From positions 7,378,001 to 7,442,000 of the forward strand of contig JAMPIQ010000003.1 in the NCBI GenBank assembly GCA_024699855.1: 64,000 bases of DNA, read 5' to 3'. Below the pieces are notes generated by a model. That model had not been told where the DNA came from. It ran no database searches and was given only the letters and a program-made list of their open reading frames with translations. This DNA comes from Aphelenchoides besseyi. Lineage: Eukaryota; Nematoda; Chromadorea; Rhabditida; Aphelenchoididae. The translations under genes and the position numbers were made by a program. Below, in pieces: positions 46,470 to 58,309 of this stretch. Position 1 is the first letter of the stretch; the number at the start of each line of letters is the position of its first letter.

Positions 46470-49400
46470 ATGCGCATCACCAATTTGGTGTGCATTTTGC
46501 TCGGCCTTCTGGTCGGTGCTCTAGCCGGCGAAAACGAGCGTCAACATGACTGGCAACCACGACCCGTCGATTTTGGAATCGGTTATCGTAATGGTAAGTA
46601 TCACGGAAATTTATGCTTTAACAAAACTGCTGTTAAGGCAAAGAATACGTTTACGAGTACGACAGTCAATTGGCCACCGGACTCAACGATCAAACTCAGC
46701 ACGCCATCCAACGTTTCCGTGCTCAAATGCATTTGGCTTTCACCAGCGAAACGACCGCCGTTGCTCAATTCAAGAAGATGCACGCCGCTCGTTTCAACGA
46801 TGAAGGTCAAATGGATGTCGTGAAAATGATTTCCCTTCAAACTCTTCAAACCGTTGAGTTGCAAAAACGTCATTTGGAGCTTCTGGAAAAACCATTTGAA
46901 ATTCGGTAGCTGGAAAACAGAGATTGCAGTATAATCAACTGCTTTTAGCTACGAGCAAGGAAAAGTCGTTGAGTTGACTTTCGACAAAGACGATCAAACG
47001 TGGTCGGAAAATGTGAAACGTGCAGCAATCAATCATCTCCAAATTCAATTGGATTACGATGAGCCACAACTCTCATTCCGCACCAATGAAACAACCATCG
47101 AAGGAACATGCGAATCGGTTTATGCCGTCGTTCCGAAGATGCCTTGTACTATCGTTCAAAACGCCCATCAACCGAGTTATTTGGACGACCGAAAAGATGA
47201 GGGCGAATGCGTTCAAGTGACCAAATCGGTTGACTTCGAAAAATGCCAACAACGACCGGATCTTCGTTACAATTTCTATCGTGGCGAAATTCTTCAACGT
47301 CAAGACGGAGTTGTAACAACGGCTCGAAAACAACGTGTTCTCGACCAATCGACTATTGTTCAAATGGAATTGAAACGCCAAGAAGGTGACAAGCACGTTC
47401 TTCGTTTCGGTCGCATCGTTTCGCAATACGCTCAACCAGTCACCGGCGATGTATCAATGGTTGCCGTCGTTGTCAGTGAACTGAAGTTGAAAGTTGGTTG
47501 TAGTTCAAATTCTGATCCTAACGTTCGATTTCAGTCCATCAAGAAGACCAACTCAAACTCGCAGATTCCTGAGATTTCGAACAAGAAATCTGCCGAACCA
47601 TTGGCTTACTCATTGGAGTTCGATCGCTTGCGCGAAGATTTCATGCAAAATGGAAATGAGGAATACTTGAAAGCTCAACCATATTTGGCTGAACGTCACA
47701 TGCCCGAAGTCATCATCAACATCATCAAACGTCTTACCCAATCGTTTATTGCCGATCGTTCGGAAACTCAACGTTTGGACTGGGATGGCGCACAGAATTT
47801 TGCCAATTTGGTTAAAATGATCCGCTACACTTCAGCTTCCGAATTGGAGGAAATCGAAAAGCAATTGGATCCAAAAGAAGCGAAAAAAACCAACGGAATG
47901 GAATGGGTTCAGGGATCAGAAGAATTGATCAAACAAATCTTGATTGATGCTTATGCTACCGCTGCGACTCAACCGTCATTGAAACAAGTGTTCGACAAAA
48001 TCTCCGAAAATGAAGTCTCCGATTTACATATGGCCCGAGCATTTGAGAAGTTGGCACGATCTGCACCGTTCGTCAGTCAAGATCTGTTGCAAGACACTTG
48101 GTCGACTTGTGGCAAACTGCAGAAGGGTTCACAAGCTCAACACTCCTGCATTCTCAGCTACTCGCGATTGGGTCGAGCCATGTGTGTTCGTCGCAGTGGA
48201 AAATACGATGACGACAATCAGAAGAATGACAAACAATCGAAGATCGTTGGTGATGAATGGGTTTCACACAAATCTGACGACCAAAACTCTTCGCCCTACT
48301 GCTCATCTTCAGTGAAAAGTGAACTGGCTAAGGCAAACCCTTTAATTGAGTATTTTGGATTAATGACTTAAATTTTAGAACGTCAAACAGCTGTTCGACG
48401 ACTCGAAAGATGTTGCCGACCAACGGCTCTTGGCATTAAAAGCCTACGGTAACTTGGGTCTGGACACAACCATTCAGAAATTGGAAGAGATTTTGAACGA
48501 CCGACAAATGGATCGAATGACTCGCATTGCTGCCATCGATGCCATGCGTCATTTGACTGTTGAGATTCCGATCAAAATTCGTCGCGTTTTGATGCCCATC
48601 TTTATGGACCGTTTTGAATTCCCCGAAATTCGTATGAATGCGTTGCATCAAATTCTTGTCAGTCGTCCAGACAAGGGAACCATCGACCAAATTGGAACTG
48701 CAATGATTCGTGAATCGAATTTCGAAGTTCGCGCTTTCGCTGCGAATGCACTTCGAGATGCTGCAAAGTTGATCGAAAAAGTTGATCCTCAATGGTTCGC
48801 TTATAGCATCAGAACTCGGATGTTAACATAAGATCTTTAGTGCTCAACAATGTCGTGCAACTGCTCGTTTGTTCAAGTTGTCATCAGCTGAAATGAACGC
48901 ACAAACTCAACGTGCCGGAAGCATATGGAAAGCAATGTCGATGCCAACGATGTTGGGTCAAGGATTCGTTCGTGTTGCTTCGTTGATGGGCAACGACTCG
49001 CGTATTCCCAAAGAAATGATGGTCGCTTTGGATTTGGCGTTGAACGGACACTTCGTTCCGACGATCACGCAATGGGGTGTTCAACAACAAAACATCGAAG
49101 ATTTGTTCGGTCGTGCTTTGGAGAAAATGAGCGAACGTCAAGGAGATGCGCAAATCTTCGTTCGTCGTGGCAAAAGATCAACAACCTTCGAACGTTTGGT
49201 CGATACTCCTGTTCAGTCGTTGAAATCGATGTATGAGCGTTTGCGTATTGTTGCTCGTCGCGGTTATTCAGCTGTTGCCGGCTCAGGATACGAAGATCAG
49301 CCGCATTTGATCGTCTACAAACGTGAAAATGGAATGGACACCTTCTACGCGGTTCTCGACGAGCAAACTTTGCCAGCACCTTTCAAAGTAAATTTGCGTT

Positions 49401-52400
49401 TATTTTCAATTTCAAGAACAATTTTCAGGACTTTTTGGCAAAAGGACAAATCGATTTGACTTCCGCAGAAACCGGTGGTACTCAATCTCTTGGCTGGACT
49501 GATGCAACGCTCATGGCCGATCAAATGGTCAAAATCCCAACAACCGTTGGTCTACCTCTTTTGTGCACAATGAATGTTGCCAAAATGAGCACAGTTTCTG
49601 GTCATTGGTCGCTTGAAATCGCGGGAAACTCGGAATCAGTCGATGAAGGTCGTCTTTCTGTTCGCTCATTGCCAAAGGTTTCTGTTCGCGCTGTTCGACA
49701 AATGGAAGCATACTCTCCGATTCATAATGTACGAAGTCGAATCTTGCAATTTCTAATAGCGATTGTTTTTAGACTGGAATCCGTATTTTGCACACTTTGG
49801 ACGCTCAAGCTCCGATCGAAATCAAAATGACACTCAACAAGGAAGGACTTGCTTTGGATTGGCAATTACCCGATGCACCATCGAATGGAGGACCACATCG
49901 TGTTTTGCATCTGGGATCACATCCATCGACCATTTACCGAGCATGGCCATTGAAATCGCGCGTGTTCATTGAACCTGAAGAACGAACTTTGTTTGTTCCA
50001 CAAATTCAATCGTCTTTCACGCCCATCAACAACGTTGTTCGGTGTCCGTTGAGTGGATTGCGTTTTGAAGTACGTGGTCATTACCATCGTAATGGTGGAT
50101 TGAATGCTTTAATGGTCGGTGAAAACGTTCTCGACGTTCACGTTCATGTCGATCCGTCTGAAACTGCAAAGACCGTTCGTTTAACTCTTCACGCAACTTC
50201 CAATTCAATCGAACGTCAACTGTTGACTACTTCCCAACATTTAAAACGCATTTTCGACGATGAAACCCGTCAACGAACCTTGTTTGCGGATTCTCCATCA
50301 ACCGAAGTTTCGATGTTGCGCGAAAAGATTGAACGATACGAAGCTCATGCTAATGTGCGATACGAAATTCAAGCTCGTGCTCAATCACTTCAAAACGGAA
50401 TGGGTGATCGACGTGCCGATTATCAGATGACGATGAAAGCACGTTGCAACCGCGAAACCACCGTCTGTTCAGCTGATGCGGAAATCAAGGCTGAATCTCC
50501 ACTTATGGATAAGTGGGCTGCTCATGCCGTGGCGCATATCGCTCGTCCAACTTTGACCGGAGTTCACGGATCCATTCGATCGGAACACGTGATCGCTCAC
50601 GTCGAAACCGAGTGGGGAAAAGAATCGGCATCGAAGAAGAACATTCTCACCGCTTGTGCTTATGCTCGTCCATCATCTTTCCGTGTTCGTCAATGGAACT
50701 CGTTGGTTAATGCTCGCACTGAAGATCGCCGTTCGAATTCACGTGACTACGCCGATATGGATGCTGATGAGTACGACCGAATGGTTCTGAAGCAAACACC
50801 GTCGAGTTTGGCTGCCAATCGTTTGACTGCTGTCGTTGAACATCAATTAACACCCGAAACAATGGAGACCGTTCGTCCGTATGTTGAATACGCAAAATCG
50901 ACTTACACTCCGTTGCGTACGTGGTTAACCGAAATGTTTGTTGGCCAATCACCAATCAACGGACAAAAGAACGACGACGAGAAATTGCACTCAATGTTGA
51001 AATTCGATTTGACTGCTGAAGATCGTTCAGTTCGTTTACAATTGAACGATGTTACTCGAGTTCATCAGATGCCCGCTCCGTGGACTCTTTTCGGTGATAA
51101 CGAAGAGATGCATCAAGAATCTAACAACCGAATGATGTTCTCCAATTATCAAGGATCAAACTCTCAATCGATGAATGAACAACAAGCCGTTGGAAGCGGA
51201 ACTGGACGACGTCAATCTTCTCAAGGTTTCAGTCAATCTCAGCGCTTTGATTTCAATCAAATCGGTGGTGGATTGAAACGTGGCGAAGCTCAATGCGTTT
51301 TGGACAGCAACTTCAACGTCGAGTCATTCGATGGTCAACGCTACAAGGTAGTTGAAAATTCTGTTTGGAGATTCAAATAATTTTCAGATTCCAATGAGCA
51401 CATGTTACACGGTTCTCGCCAAAGACTGTGGATCGAGTTCTCCAAAATTCGCTGTTTTGGCCAAAAAACAAAGCGAAGGCAACGAAAATTTGAAAATCAA
51501 GTTGATCGTTCCAAGCAAATCGTTTGTTTTGTACCAAGAAGACAAGAAGATGGTCGTTGAAGCAGATGGAACTAAATTGCGTGAAGACGAACTTGAGCAA
51601 TACAGGTAGTCATTTTCTATCGTACACAAGATAGTTCGTGTGTTTAAGCATCTACAAGATCACGGAAACCGGTCGTCCAATCTACGTTTTGCATTGCCAA
51701 TACACGGGAATGGAAGTTCGTTTTGATGGACGTCAAGTGTTGATCAAAATCACTGATGCCTATTTGAACAAACAATGCGGAGTCTGTGGTCACTACAACA
51801 ACGATCGTCAAGACACCTTGCGCAAGAACGATAACAAGATTGCCGGTTCGCTCAAAGAATTCCACGAATCGTACTTGTATCGCGGCGAAGAAGGAAGCAA
51901 TGAGTGTACGACCGAAGCATTAGACAAATTCCGGGAAATGAAGAGCGAAGAATACCAACAACGTAGTAAATTCTCTCGTAATGGTGGTGGCTTAATCGAA
52001 TCCGATGAGTTGGTCGATGAAATGGAACGCAAGAACAAGAAGATGATTGGATCTGAAGAAGTGAAAAAAGGAAACAAAAAACAATCTGGTAACTCGCAAG
52101 AATCGAACGAGAATTTTGGTCATGATTTCGTTGGTAAGTTAATGAGCGAGTTGTTTGTATTATCCGACTGTTTCAGAACCGATTCCAATGACTAAAGTTC
52201 ACGAAGAAACTCACGAGATTTGCTTCTCGATTCAACCCGTTCGTTTGTGTCCTCGTGGAACCCAAGCGATCGTTGAAGACATTTGGACTCAACGTGGAAA
52301 CACTGAAGAAGAAGAACGTGATCGTTTGGATCAAGGAAAAGAATTCGTTTGTATGGAACGCGGTGCACGTGCTCGTTCGTTGATGCATCAAACTCAACAA

Positions 52401-52520
52401 CAAAACGTTGTCGGGGAGTTGCGTTCGATGAAATCGAACAAATTGATTCCTGTTCGTGAGGCCAAGAAGTGTGCTCGTTTTCAACAAGACCAAGAAGACA
52501 GCTACTATACGTTGAGTTGA
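46470..52520 (+). CDS. vit: Vitellogenin (yolk protein precursor), VIT-6-like
   Basis: The large gene of the window, about 12 exons and 1,850-1,900 residues. Signal peptide MRITNLVCILLGLLVGALAG; lipoprotein N-terminal domain (GKEYVYEYDSQLATGL and on, with the helical part ALKAYGNLGLDTTIQKLEEI); a middle beta-sheet domain; and a C-terminal vWD domain with CGVCGHYNNDRQDTL. The protein is made in the intestine, secreted and taken up by oocytes as yolk. In frame at about 49165 is FVRRGKRSTTF, an RGKR furin-type site roughly 800 residues in, where C. elegans VIT-6 is processed into its 88- and 115-kDa chains. A Gln/Ser/Asn-rich spacer (50980-51270) precedes the vWD part. Codon use is strongly biased, as expected for abundant yolk. 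Exon joins are clean. Confidence 0.95.
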
Positions 52521-53003
52521 TCTAAACAACGTACTGTTATTGCACTTATCGTATTCATCTGCACTCTTAACACCACTCTGCACCTTATTGTATCCATCAG
52601 ACACCTTTTTCGACTTCCGCTCTCACTCACTGAAAACTTTTGGATTCTGCACCTTCAAAAATTGCGGTTATGGTCAGTAGAATAAATTGCATTTCGAATT
52701 TTGTTGGATTCTAATTGTGCGCTTGAATAACAGTCGATAAAAACAAATTGATGCACGTCCTTAAACTCGTGATTCTGTTTTCCAAGACAACTGAGTAAAC
52801 AGTTGATGCAATCGATTAATTTCCCAACAAATTGGTCATATCGAACGATGCAAAAAAAGAACGGAAGTTCGTAAAAGTTCGGTCTTTCACAAGGCTGAAT
52901 CAACATTGACCCCGAAGCATTCAATTTCACTGTTCAGTAGTTTTCGTATTTAAGCTCGATGGCATGAGAGATAATCAGCGATTTATCCGAAAGCAGACTA
53001 GTC
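52521..53003. other. Intergenic, 3' UTR and promoter
   Basis: Pyrimidine-rich 3' sequence of the vitellogenin gene, an AATAAA near 52681, then the start region of the next secreted gene. The minus-strand open frames overlap the vitellogenin exon and are shadows. Confidence 0.45.
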
Positions 53004-53727
53004 ATGCGTCTTTCTACTCTTACTCTTCTTCTGGTTGTGATTACTGTTGGTGAGATCAATTCACTGGTACACTTATGCTTCTTTTTCAGTTGTCGCCAAA
53101 CAACAAAACCACAAACGAAAGCCGGCAAATTCGGATTTAGCTGATGGAGACAGTCAACCGGCGAGACGACCGAGAGGAAGTCGTGATGGCGATTCTGCAC
53201 CAGCTCGCGGTAATGGACGCCAAAATGGAAAGCAACCAACACGCGGAAATCGTGGACGAGGTAATTTGCAATTGGTCAAGACATTCAATCAATTTAATAG
53301 GCCGTGGAAGACCAGTTGGCGGTCAAACAAAACCACGTGGAAGCGGTAATCGAATTGTTGAAACGAGTGCTGATATTCAAGCTTTTAAGGTCGTGGACGT
53401 TCGGGCCGTGGCCGCGGAAGAGGCAAAGGTCGAGGTAGAAGACCGGGACCACGAGGTCAAGACCAAAATGGTAACCAAGACAAGAAGCCGATGGATGGTA
53501 TTAACGGAGACTCAAACAATAATCAAGGTGAACGGGGAGATCAAAGCCAAAATGGTGGAAATTTCGGCAAAGAACCCAAACCCGACAACAACCAACAAGG
53601 AGGTTGGGGCGATGATGCACAAGGCGGTTTTGGAAACGATAAACCGACCAAACAAGGAAATCCGCGTGGATCTTCTTCGGATGCCAAAGGAGCAGATGGT
53701 TTCGGAGACAACTTTTCATTTGAATAA
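53004..53727 (+). CDS. Secreted Arg-Gly/Asn/Gln-rich protein
   Basis: A short signal peptide (MRLSTLTLLLVVITVVVA) is split by an intron after codon 15. The mature part has three sections: a basic RG/NG-rich stretch (RDGDSAPARGNGRQNGKQPT), a dense RG block with GRGRSGRGRGRGKGRGRRPG, and an acidic Asn/Gly/Gln-rich tail (DNNQQGGWGDDAQGGFGNDK). There are no cysteines and no folded domain. RGG-like motifs normally mark nuclear RNA-binding proteins, so their presence behind a signal peptide is unusual. Dibasic sites could release peptides, or the protein may be an extracellular structural or antimicrobial-like polypeptide. Family unknown. The internal introns near 53273-53300 and 53347-53390 were placed by frame. 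Confidence 0.6.
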
Positions 53728-54038
53728 GCTCACTATCTATGAACGTTCTAAATGCTTTTCAAATACGAGCCTTTGCACTCCTATCGACAGTTGCAACCTC
53801 TTTTCAACGTCTAAATATATGACCTTTAGTCTAATAACAAAATAAATCAAATTCATTAACTTTAAGCGATTATCGTTATTACAACATTGAACAATAATGA
53901 CCGAATTAACTTCGAAACTGTATTACGGATGAGTTCAGTTCAACAAATCAACACATGCAACCTCACAACTGACTGAAAGATCGCAAAATTCCGGACAATT
54001 TTCTCAGTTCTTGCCTGATTGAGAACTCATATGGTTTA
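53728..54038. other. Intergenic, AT-rich
   Basis: AATAAA near 53842 ends the upstream gene. Nothing else is recognised before the miniature element. Confidence 0.5.
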
Positions 54039-54568
54039 TGCTAGAGCTCCAATAGGACGGAAAACAGAAAACGGGACAGAAAACGGAAAAATTTTTGATA
54101 TCAAACGATTTGAAATTTCCTGGAATTTCTAGCGCCTCGTTGTACGTTTTTTAATAGAATCGAAAAAGAAAAATATACTGGCAACAAAAATTCTTAACTT
54201 TCTTTTACCTTCAGTTTTGTATAATCCAAAAACAATGTTTTTATTGAATAAAATGTTGGTTTATGGATCAATAACAAGAGAAACTACACGATTCTACTCT
54301 GTCGTTCCACTGAACCAACTCCGTTAAAAAATTCTATCAATTCACCACGAATTCGTGCCACAACAGTAGTGGGGTTGTTAACACGATTTGCACGCATGTT
54401 AGAAGGTGTAACAAGTGGATCGTGTACTACCGCTCGCCATGATCTATTAGGTTCATCTTCTCGATCAGCCATAAGTACTGGCAAATTGAAAATATGTTGT
54501 GGCTTCAATGAATTTTCGTTGCGTGCCGTTTTCCGTTTTCTGTTTTCCGTCCTATTGGAGCTCTAGCA
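54039..54568. mobile_element. PIF/Harbinger-like miniature element with TTA target duplication
   Basis: A 530-bp element flanked by TTA on both sides (54036-54038 and 54569-54571), the 3-bp target-site duplication of PIF/Harbinger transposons. Terminal inverted repeats of at least 35 bases begin TGCTAGAGCTCCAATAGGAC. It retains a short tail of a transposase on the minus strand and otherwise no gene, so it is a deletion derivative of a full element. Confidence 0.85.
54284..54508 (-). pseudogene. C-terminal remnant of Harbinger transposase
   Basis: Up to 74 codons resemble the extreme C-terminus of Harbinger-type DDE nucleases: a run of polar residues, then RANRVNNPTTVVARIRGELI and IEFFNGVGSVERQSR, the spot where relatives carry the pattern A-x-x-VR-x-x-(F/L)-x-x-(Y/F)F. 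The DDE residues are upstream of this portion in the family and are absent. It lies inside the TTA-flanked element, which supports the assignment. Confidence 0.55.
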
Positions 54569-54779
54569 TTACCAAATGGTTTAAGTAACCAACATTGTGC
54601 TGTTGAGCACACATTTGCTCGTCTACTAATCTGTTGTAGCATTGAAAGGTCATTTGCCCGTGAACCACTTTTTCGTGATCAATAAAAATCGTCCAATTGT
54701 TTTGTATTGTTTACTTCGGGGATTTTTTTCAAAAACAACGAAGTCAAAGGGTTTGAATAATCGAGTTATTCGTTTAAAT

Positions 54780-55440
54780 GAAAGAACTTTTGGAGTTTTG
54801 ATCACGTTCTCGTTGATCTTTCGCGTCTTTTCGACATCCGCGAGCAATTCGAAGGTATCAAAGAAAGTAAGTTTCCACTTACTCTCCCAATTCATTTCCA
54901 GTTCAGCCACTCCCGGACATCAACTTCCACTTCTGGAGATTGACGGCCGCCAACTGTCACAATCCGGAGCTATTCTTCGATTTCTCGCCAATCGCCAAAC
55001 GTTTCAATTTGAATGTAAAGGACGATTTTGAGGTTTGTATTCGTGCATCTTTCGATTCTGATTACAATCGTTTAGGCGACTCGTGCCGACGAGATTTGGC
55101 CGTTTTTCTGTGATTCAGATCGTGAAAACTGTCCCTACGCTATGTGCATAGTTGGTTTGACCGACTGTGACAACTACGTAATTGAAATGTATAAGCACGT
55201 ACTAGAGACGTGTTTCGGACAAACTTCACAAAGAAGTCTTTATGCCATCTGCCACCAAAAGCCTCGAATTCTACAAGCCGATACTGAAGAATACGACACG
55301 AGGATACATTTTGGAGTCTGGAACCGGATCTTGCATTATACGTATAAAAGATTCACTCGTTACCGCAAATAGCCAAGTACGTCAAAGAACGACCGGAATC
55401 GAAAGTTTGAACGAGTTCTGACCATTCATCTAACAATCCT
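54780..55440 (+). pseudogene. Glutathione S-transferase pseudogene (copy B)
   Basis: Pieces of a nematode GST in order but in shifting frames: SRLFDIREQFEGIKE before an intron, ATPGHQLPLLEIDGRQLSQS with the glutathione-binding QS motif, then ILRFLA. The frame then changes before the exon end (KDDFE). The C-terminal domain starts ATRADEIWPFFCDSDREN, switches frame again before FMPSATKSLEFYKPILK, and ends with TGIESLNEF and stop. At least three frame changes make it inactive. Its middle (55020-55250) is about 98 percent identical to the inverted copy A at 11256-11485, while the flanks differ much more. Confidence 0.82.
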
Positions 55441-55686
55441 TACACGTCTGAGCCACTTTCTGTTGTTTTCAAGCTCGTTTATTAAAATGAAACTCTTTGT
55501 TATCTACTGATTATTCTTCTCAATTGATTGTTCCATCAAAAACAGAAATCAACCCACGAAATTCCTTTGTTTATTCGAAGATCAAGATTTTTAAACTAAA
55601 TGTTGCAGTTAACGAGCGCAATCGAATTCGTTTATTCGTCACTTTGTCCATCGATCAAACTTCAGAAGCTCTTGGCCACTCAACTT

Positions 55687-55970
55687 TTAGTTTTTGATCG
55701 GTTTTCGAAGAGGACGTGATCTTTTGAACGGACGATTGAAATCGTAAATCACAAATTTTGCAACCAGTGGCAATTTGGCTGCAGCAATTAATCTCGAACG
55801 TCCAATAACACGGTCGACCTCTGGATGAAACAGACGCGTGACTTTTGGCCGTTCGATTGGCGATCGCAAAAAATCGCATTTCAATTTTGATGCTCGTCGC
55901 ACGTTTGTGAAAGGGCGGAACATCGCTTTGTCCAACAGATCGCATTGTTCGCAAAATGTCAAATCGTTCT
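55687..55970 (-). CDS. Possible small basic protein, minus strand
   Basis: An open frame that would begin at a CTTAAG acceptor and read DLTFCEQCDLLDKAMFRPF then on through VIGRSRLIAAAKLPLVAKF and end in a basic tail (FKRSRPLRKPIKN). It has protein-like composition, but there is no in-frame Met, the first exon is not identified, and a second minus frame overlaps it. It might be the last exon of a short gene, for example of mitochondrial ribosome type, but that is speculation. Confidence 0.3.
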
Positions 55971-56035
55971 CTTAAGTGGGAATTGTTCTTGTTTAAAAAC
56001 AACTTGCTAACAGTCGGACGTTTCAGTGCTTTGCG

Positions 56036-58033
56036 ATGTCCCGTTTCACGGCCTTCTTGCTCTTGGGTCTTGTGACATCGTCGTTGACGAACGGCGATCA
56101 ACGAGCCGACGATGAAATTCAGAAGTTGCCGGGTGTCGACTTCGACGTGAACTTCAAACACTATTCGGGATTCCTTCAAGCATCAGAAACTCATTTTCTT
56201 CACTACTGGTTTGTTGAAGCTCAAGATCAACCCGACAAATTGCCGTTAATCTTCTGGTTTAACGGGGTAGGAATTCGCTGACAGTAAAAAGTAATTTGAT
56301 TGAATTCAGGGACCGGGATGCAGTTCACTTGATGGATTGGTAAGAAAATAATCATATAATCAGTTTATTTTCACTTTTTTGCTCAACGAAATGGGACCCT
56401 ACGAAGCTCACGAAGACGGAAGCAATCTGCGCCAAAATCCCTATTCGTGGAATAAGTTTGCGAGTGTTGTCTACATCGAATCTCCAGCCGGTGTTGGCTT
56501 CAGCTACTCGACGGATGGAAACACAACTACTGATGATGATTTGACGTCACTCGAGAACTACAACGCGATCAAAAAGTTCTTCGAAATTCACACACCATTT
56601 CGTCATCATCAAACTTTCATCATGGCGGAATCGTACGGAGGCGTGAGTGAACTACTATCGTTTTAATTGTCCATCATTTGCCTTTTTCGTTAATTAAAAA
56701 CAAATTATTGAGATTCTTTGCAGGTGTACGCACCAACTTTGACCGCTCGAATCGTTGAAGGACAGAAAGACTTCCCAATTAACTTGAAGGTCACTCACGA
56801 TCAAGACGGCCGGATAACCATTTTAAATTCAGGGAATGGCAATTGGAAATGGTTATGTTAACGAAAAGCTGAACATTGATACGTCGGTTCGCTATGCGTA
56901 CGGTCACGGGATCATTGACGAAAAAGTTTGGAACGAATTGGAGTCGACTTGTTGTCGCGGTTGTATCGACGGATGTGATTTGACTAAACTCACCGGTCAT
57001 TGCGCTACGACGGTCGAAGAAATCTTCGAGTTTCTGTGGTTCGGAGGTATTAATCCATATGATCTTTTCCGCAAATGTGATCCGAATCCGGGCATCAACT
57101 CAATTCGTCTGGAAACATTGGCAAACGGAATTACACCTCGTTTTTTCATGGAAAAACGTCAAAATGTTACTCAACGTTTGGAACGTTTGCAAAAGGTCAG
57201 AACATCTACTTGTTCATTTGATCACCTTTGATGTTTTAGTCAACTCCTCAGATTCGATATGGTGCAAGCGTTCCGTGCTTGAACGATACGGATGTTACGT
57301 CGTACATGAACAATAAGGCAGTTCGCGAAGCTTTGCATATTCCAGATCATCTTCCGACTTGGGATATTTGTAGCGATGATATCACGAGAAAATACCAGAA
57401 GAAATACACCGATGTTGCACCATTCATTAAAACTATTTTGGATGCAAACGTTCGCATTTTGTTGTATTATGGCGATACAGGAATGTTTTGCTGTTTTCCT
57501 TCTAAAGTCACTTTTGCTGATTCTCTTGAATCCTCATCGCTCTACTACTTGTCTTTCAAATGTTCAAAATAGCATACAAGTTTGCTTTCTTTTATTCAAG
57601 CGGTAGAAGAAAGGAAGCAGTTGAAGTGATTTTTAGACAAAAGGAAAGCAGCAAAATGAGATCCAACGGAAGTGATTTTAGATATGGCTTGCAAGTAAGT
57701 GGACCACTGTTGTGGAAATCGCTCATCTGATATTTAGTTTCATGATGGGTCAGCAATTTAGTGCAAAATTGGGGTTGAAACGTTCGATCGGGAAACAACC
57801 CTGGAAAGTGGATGGTCAAATCGCTGGTTTCAAGACAATCTATCGCGGTGGTCTTACGTTCTTGACTATCAAAGGTGCAGGCCATATGGTAAGTTGCCGG
57901 CTCTTTAGTTTAATTGTGTCTCGATTATTACTATAAGAACAAAAATGTTAACCTGTGATTTTAGGCTCCTCAATGGCGTGCACCCGAAACGGCCTACGCA
58001 ATCAAACAGTTCCTTATTAACCATCCAATCTAA
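56036..58033 (+). CDS. Serine carboxypeptidase (family S10, cathepsin A-like), odd splicing
   Basis: A secreted or lysosomal carboxypeptidase that removes C-terminal residues. Signal peptide ([17 protein letters not shown]), oxyanion-side GPGCSSLDG, the Ser nucleophile in FIMAESYGG, the Asp motif region YYGDT and later MACNFMMG, and the His loop [15 protein letters not shown]. The first exon ends at 56266. The ATG lies 9 bases after GTTTCAG, a likely trans-splice acceptor. Two joins are abnormal. The only AG that keeps frame after the GT at 56340 would give a 24-base intron. Between 57480 and 57660, where the GDxDMACN motif should be, no GT donor gives the expected join and a 13-base microexon (ATATGGCTTGCAA, about 57673-57685) is required. 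The gene may be decaying. Confidence 0.82.
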
Positions 58034-58309
58034 ACAACACGACACATATTAACGTTGTGAAATCTTTTTAATGGTCTTGTTTAATTAAATAAACACTAAG
58101 CATCAACATATCCGTTTCGGGCTTATGTGCCTATTGCAATGTCAATATTCCATAAAGTTGTCACATTTGATTCTTTTAAAACAAGACATACAATCCAAGG
58201 AATGCAAATTCGGAAACAATTGGTTACTGAAATGTTAGTCAGTTCAGTTTTGTTTCACGTTTTGATCGGCTGTGATTTCCTTTGTTCTCGAATTCCGATC
58301 TTGGAAGCG

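Noticed and set aside
52173..52604. 143-codon minus-strand frame
   Set aside because: Antisense shadow of the last vitellogenin exon.
55655..56179. 174-codon minus-strand frame
   Set aside because: Its first part is antisense to carboxypeptidase exon 1 and it has no recognisable motif.
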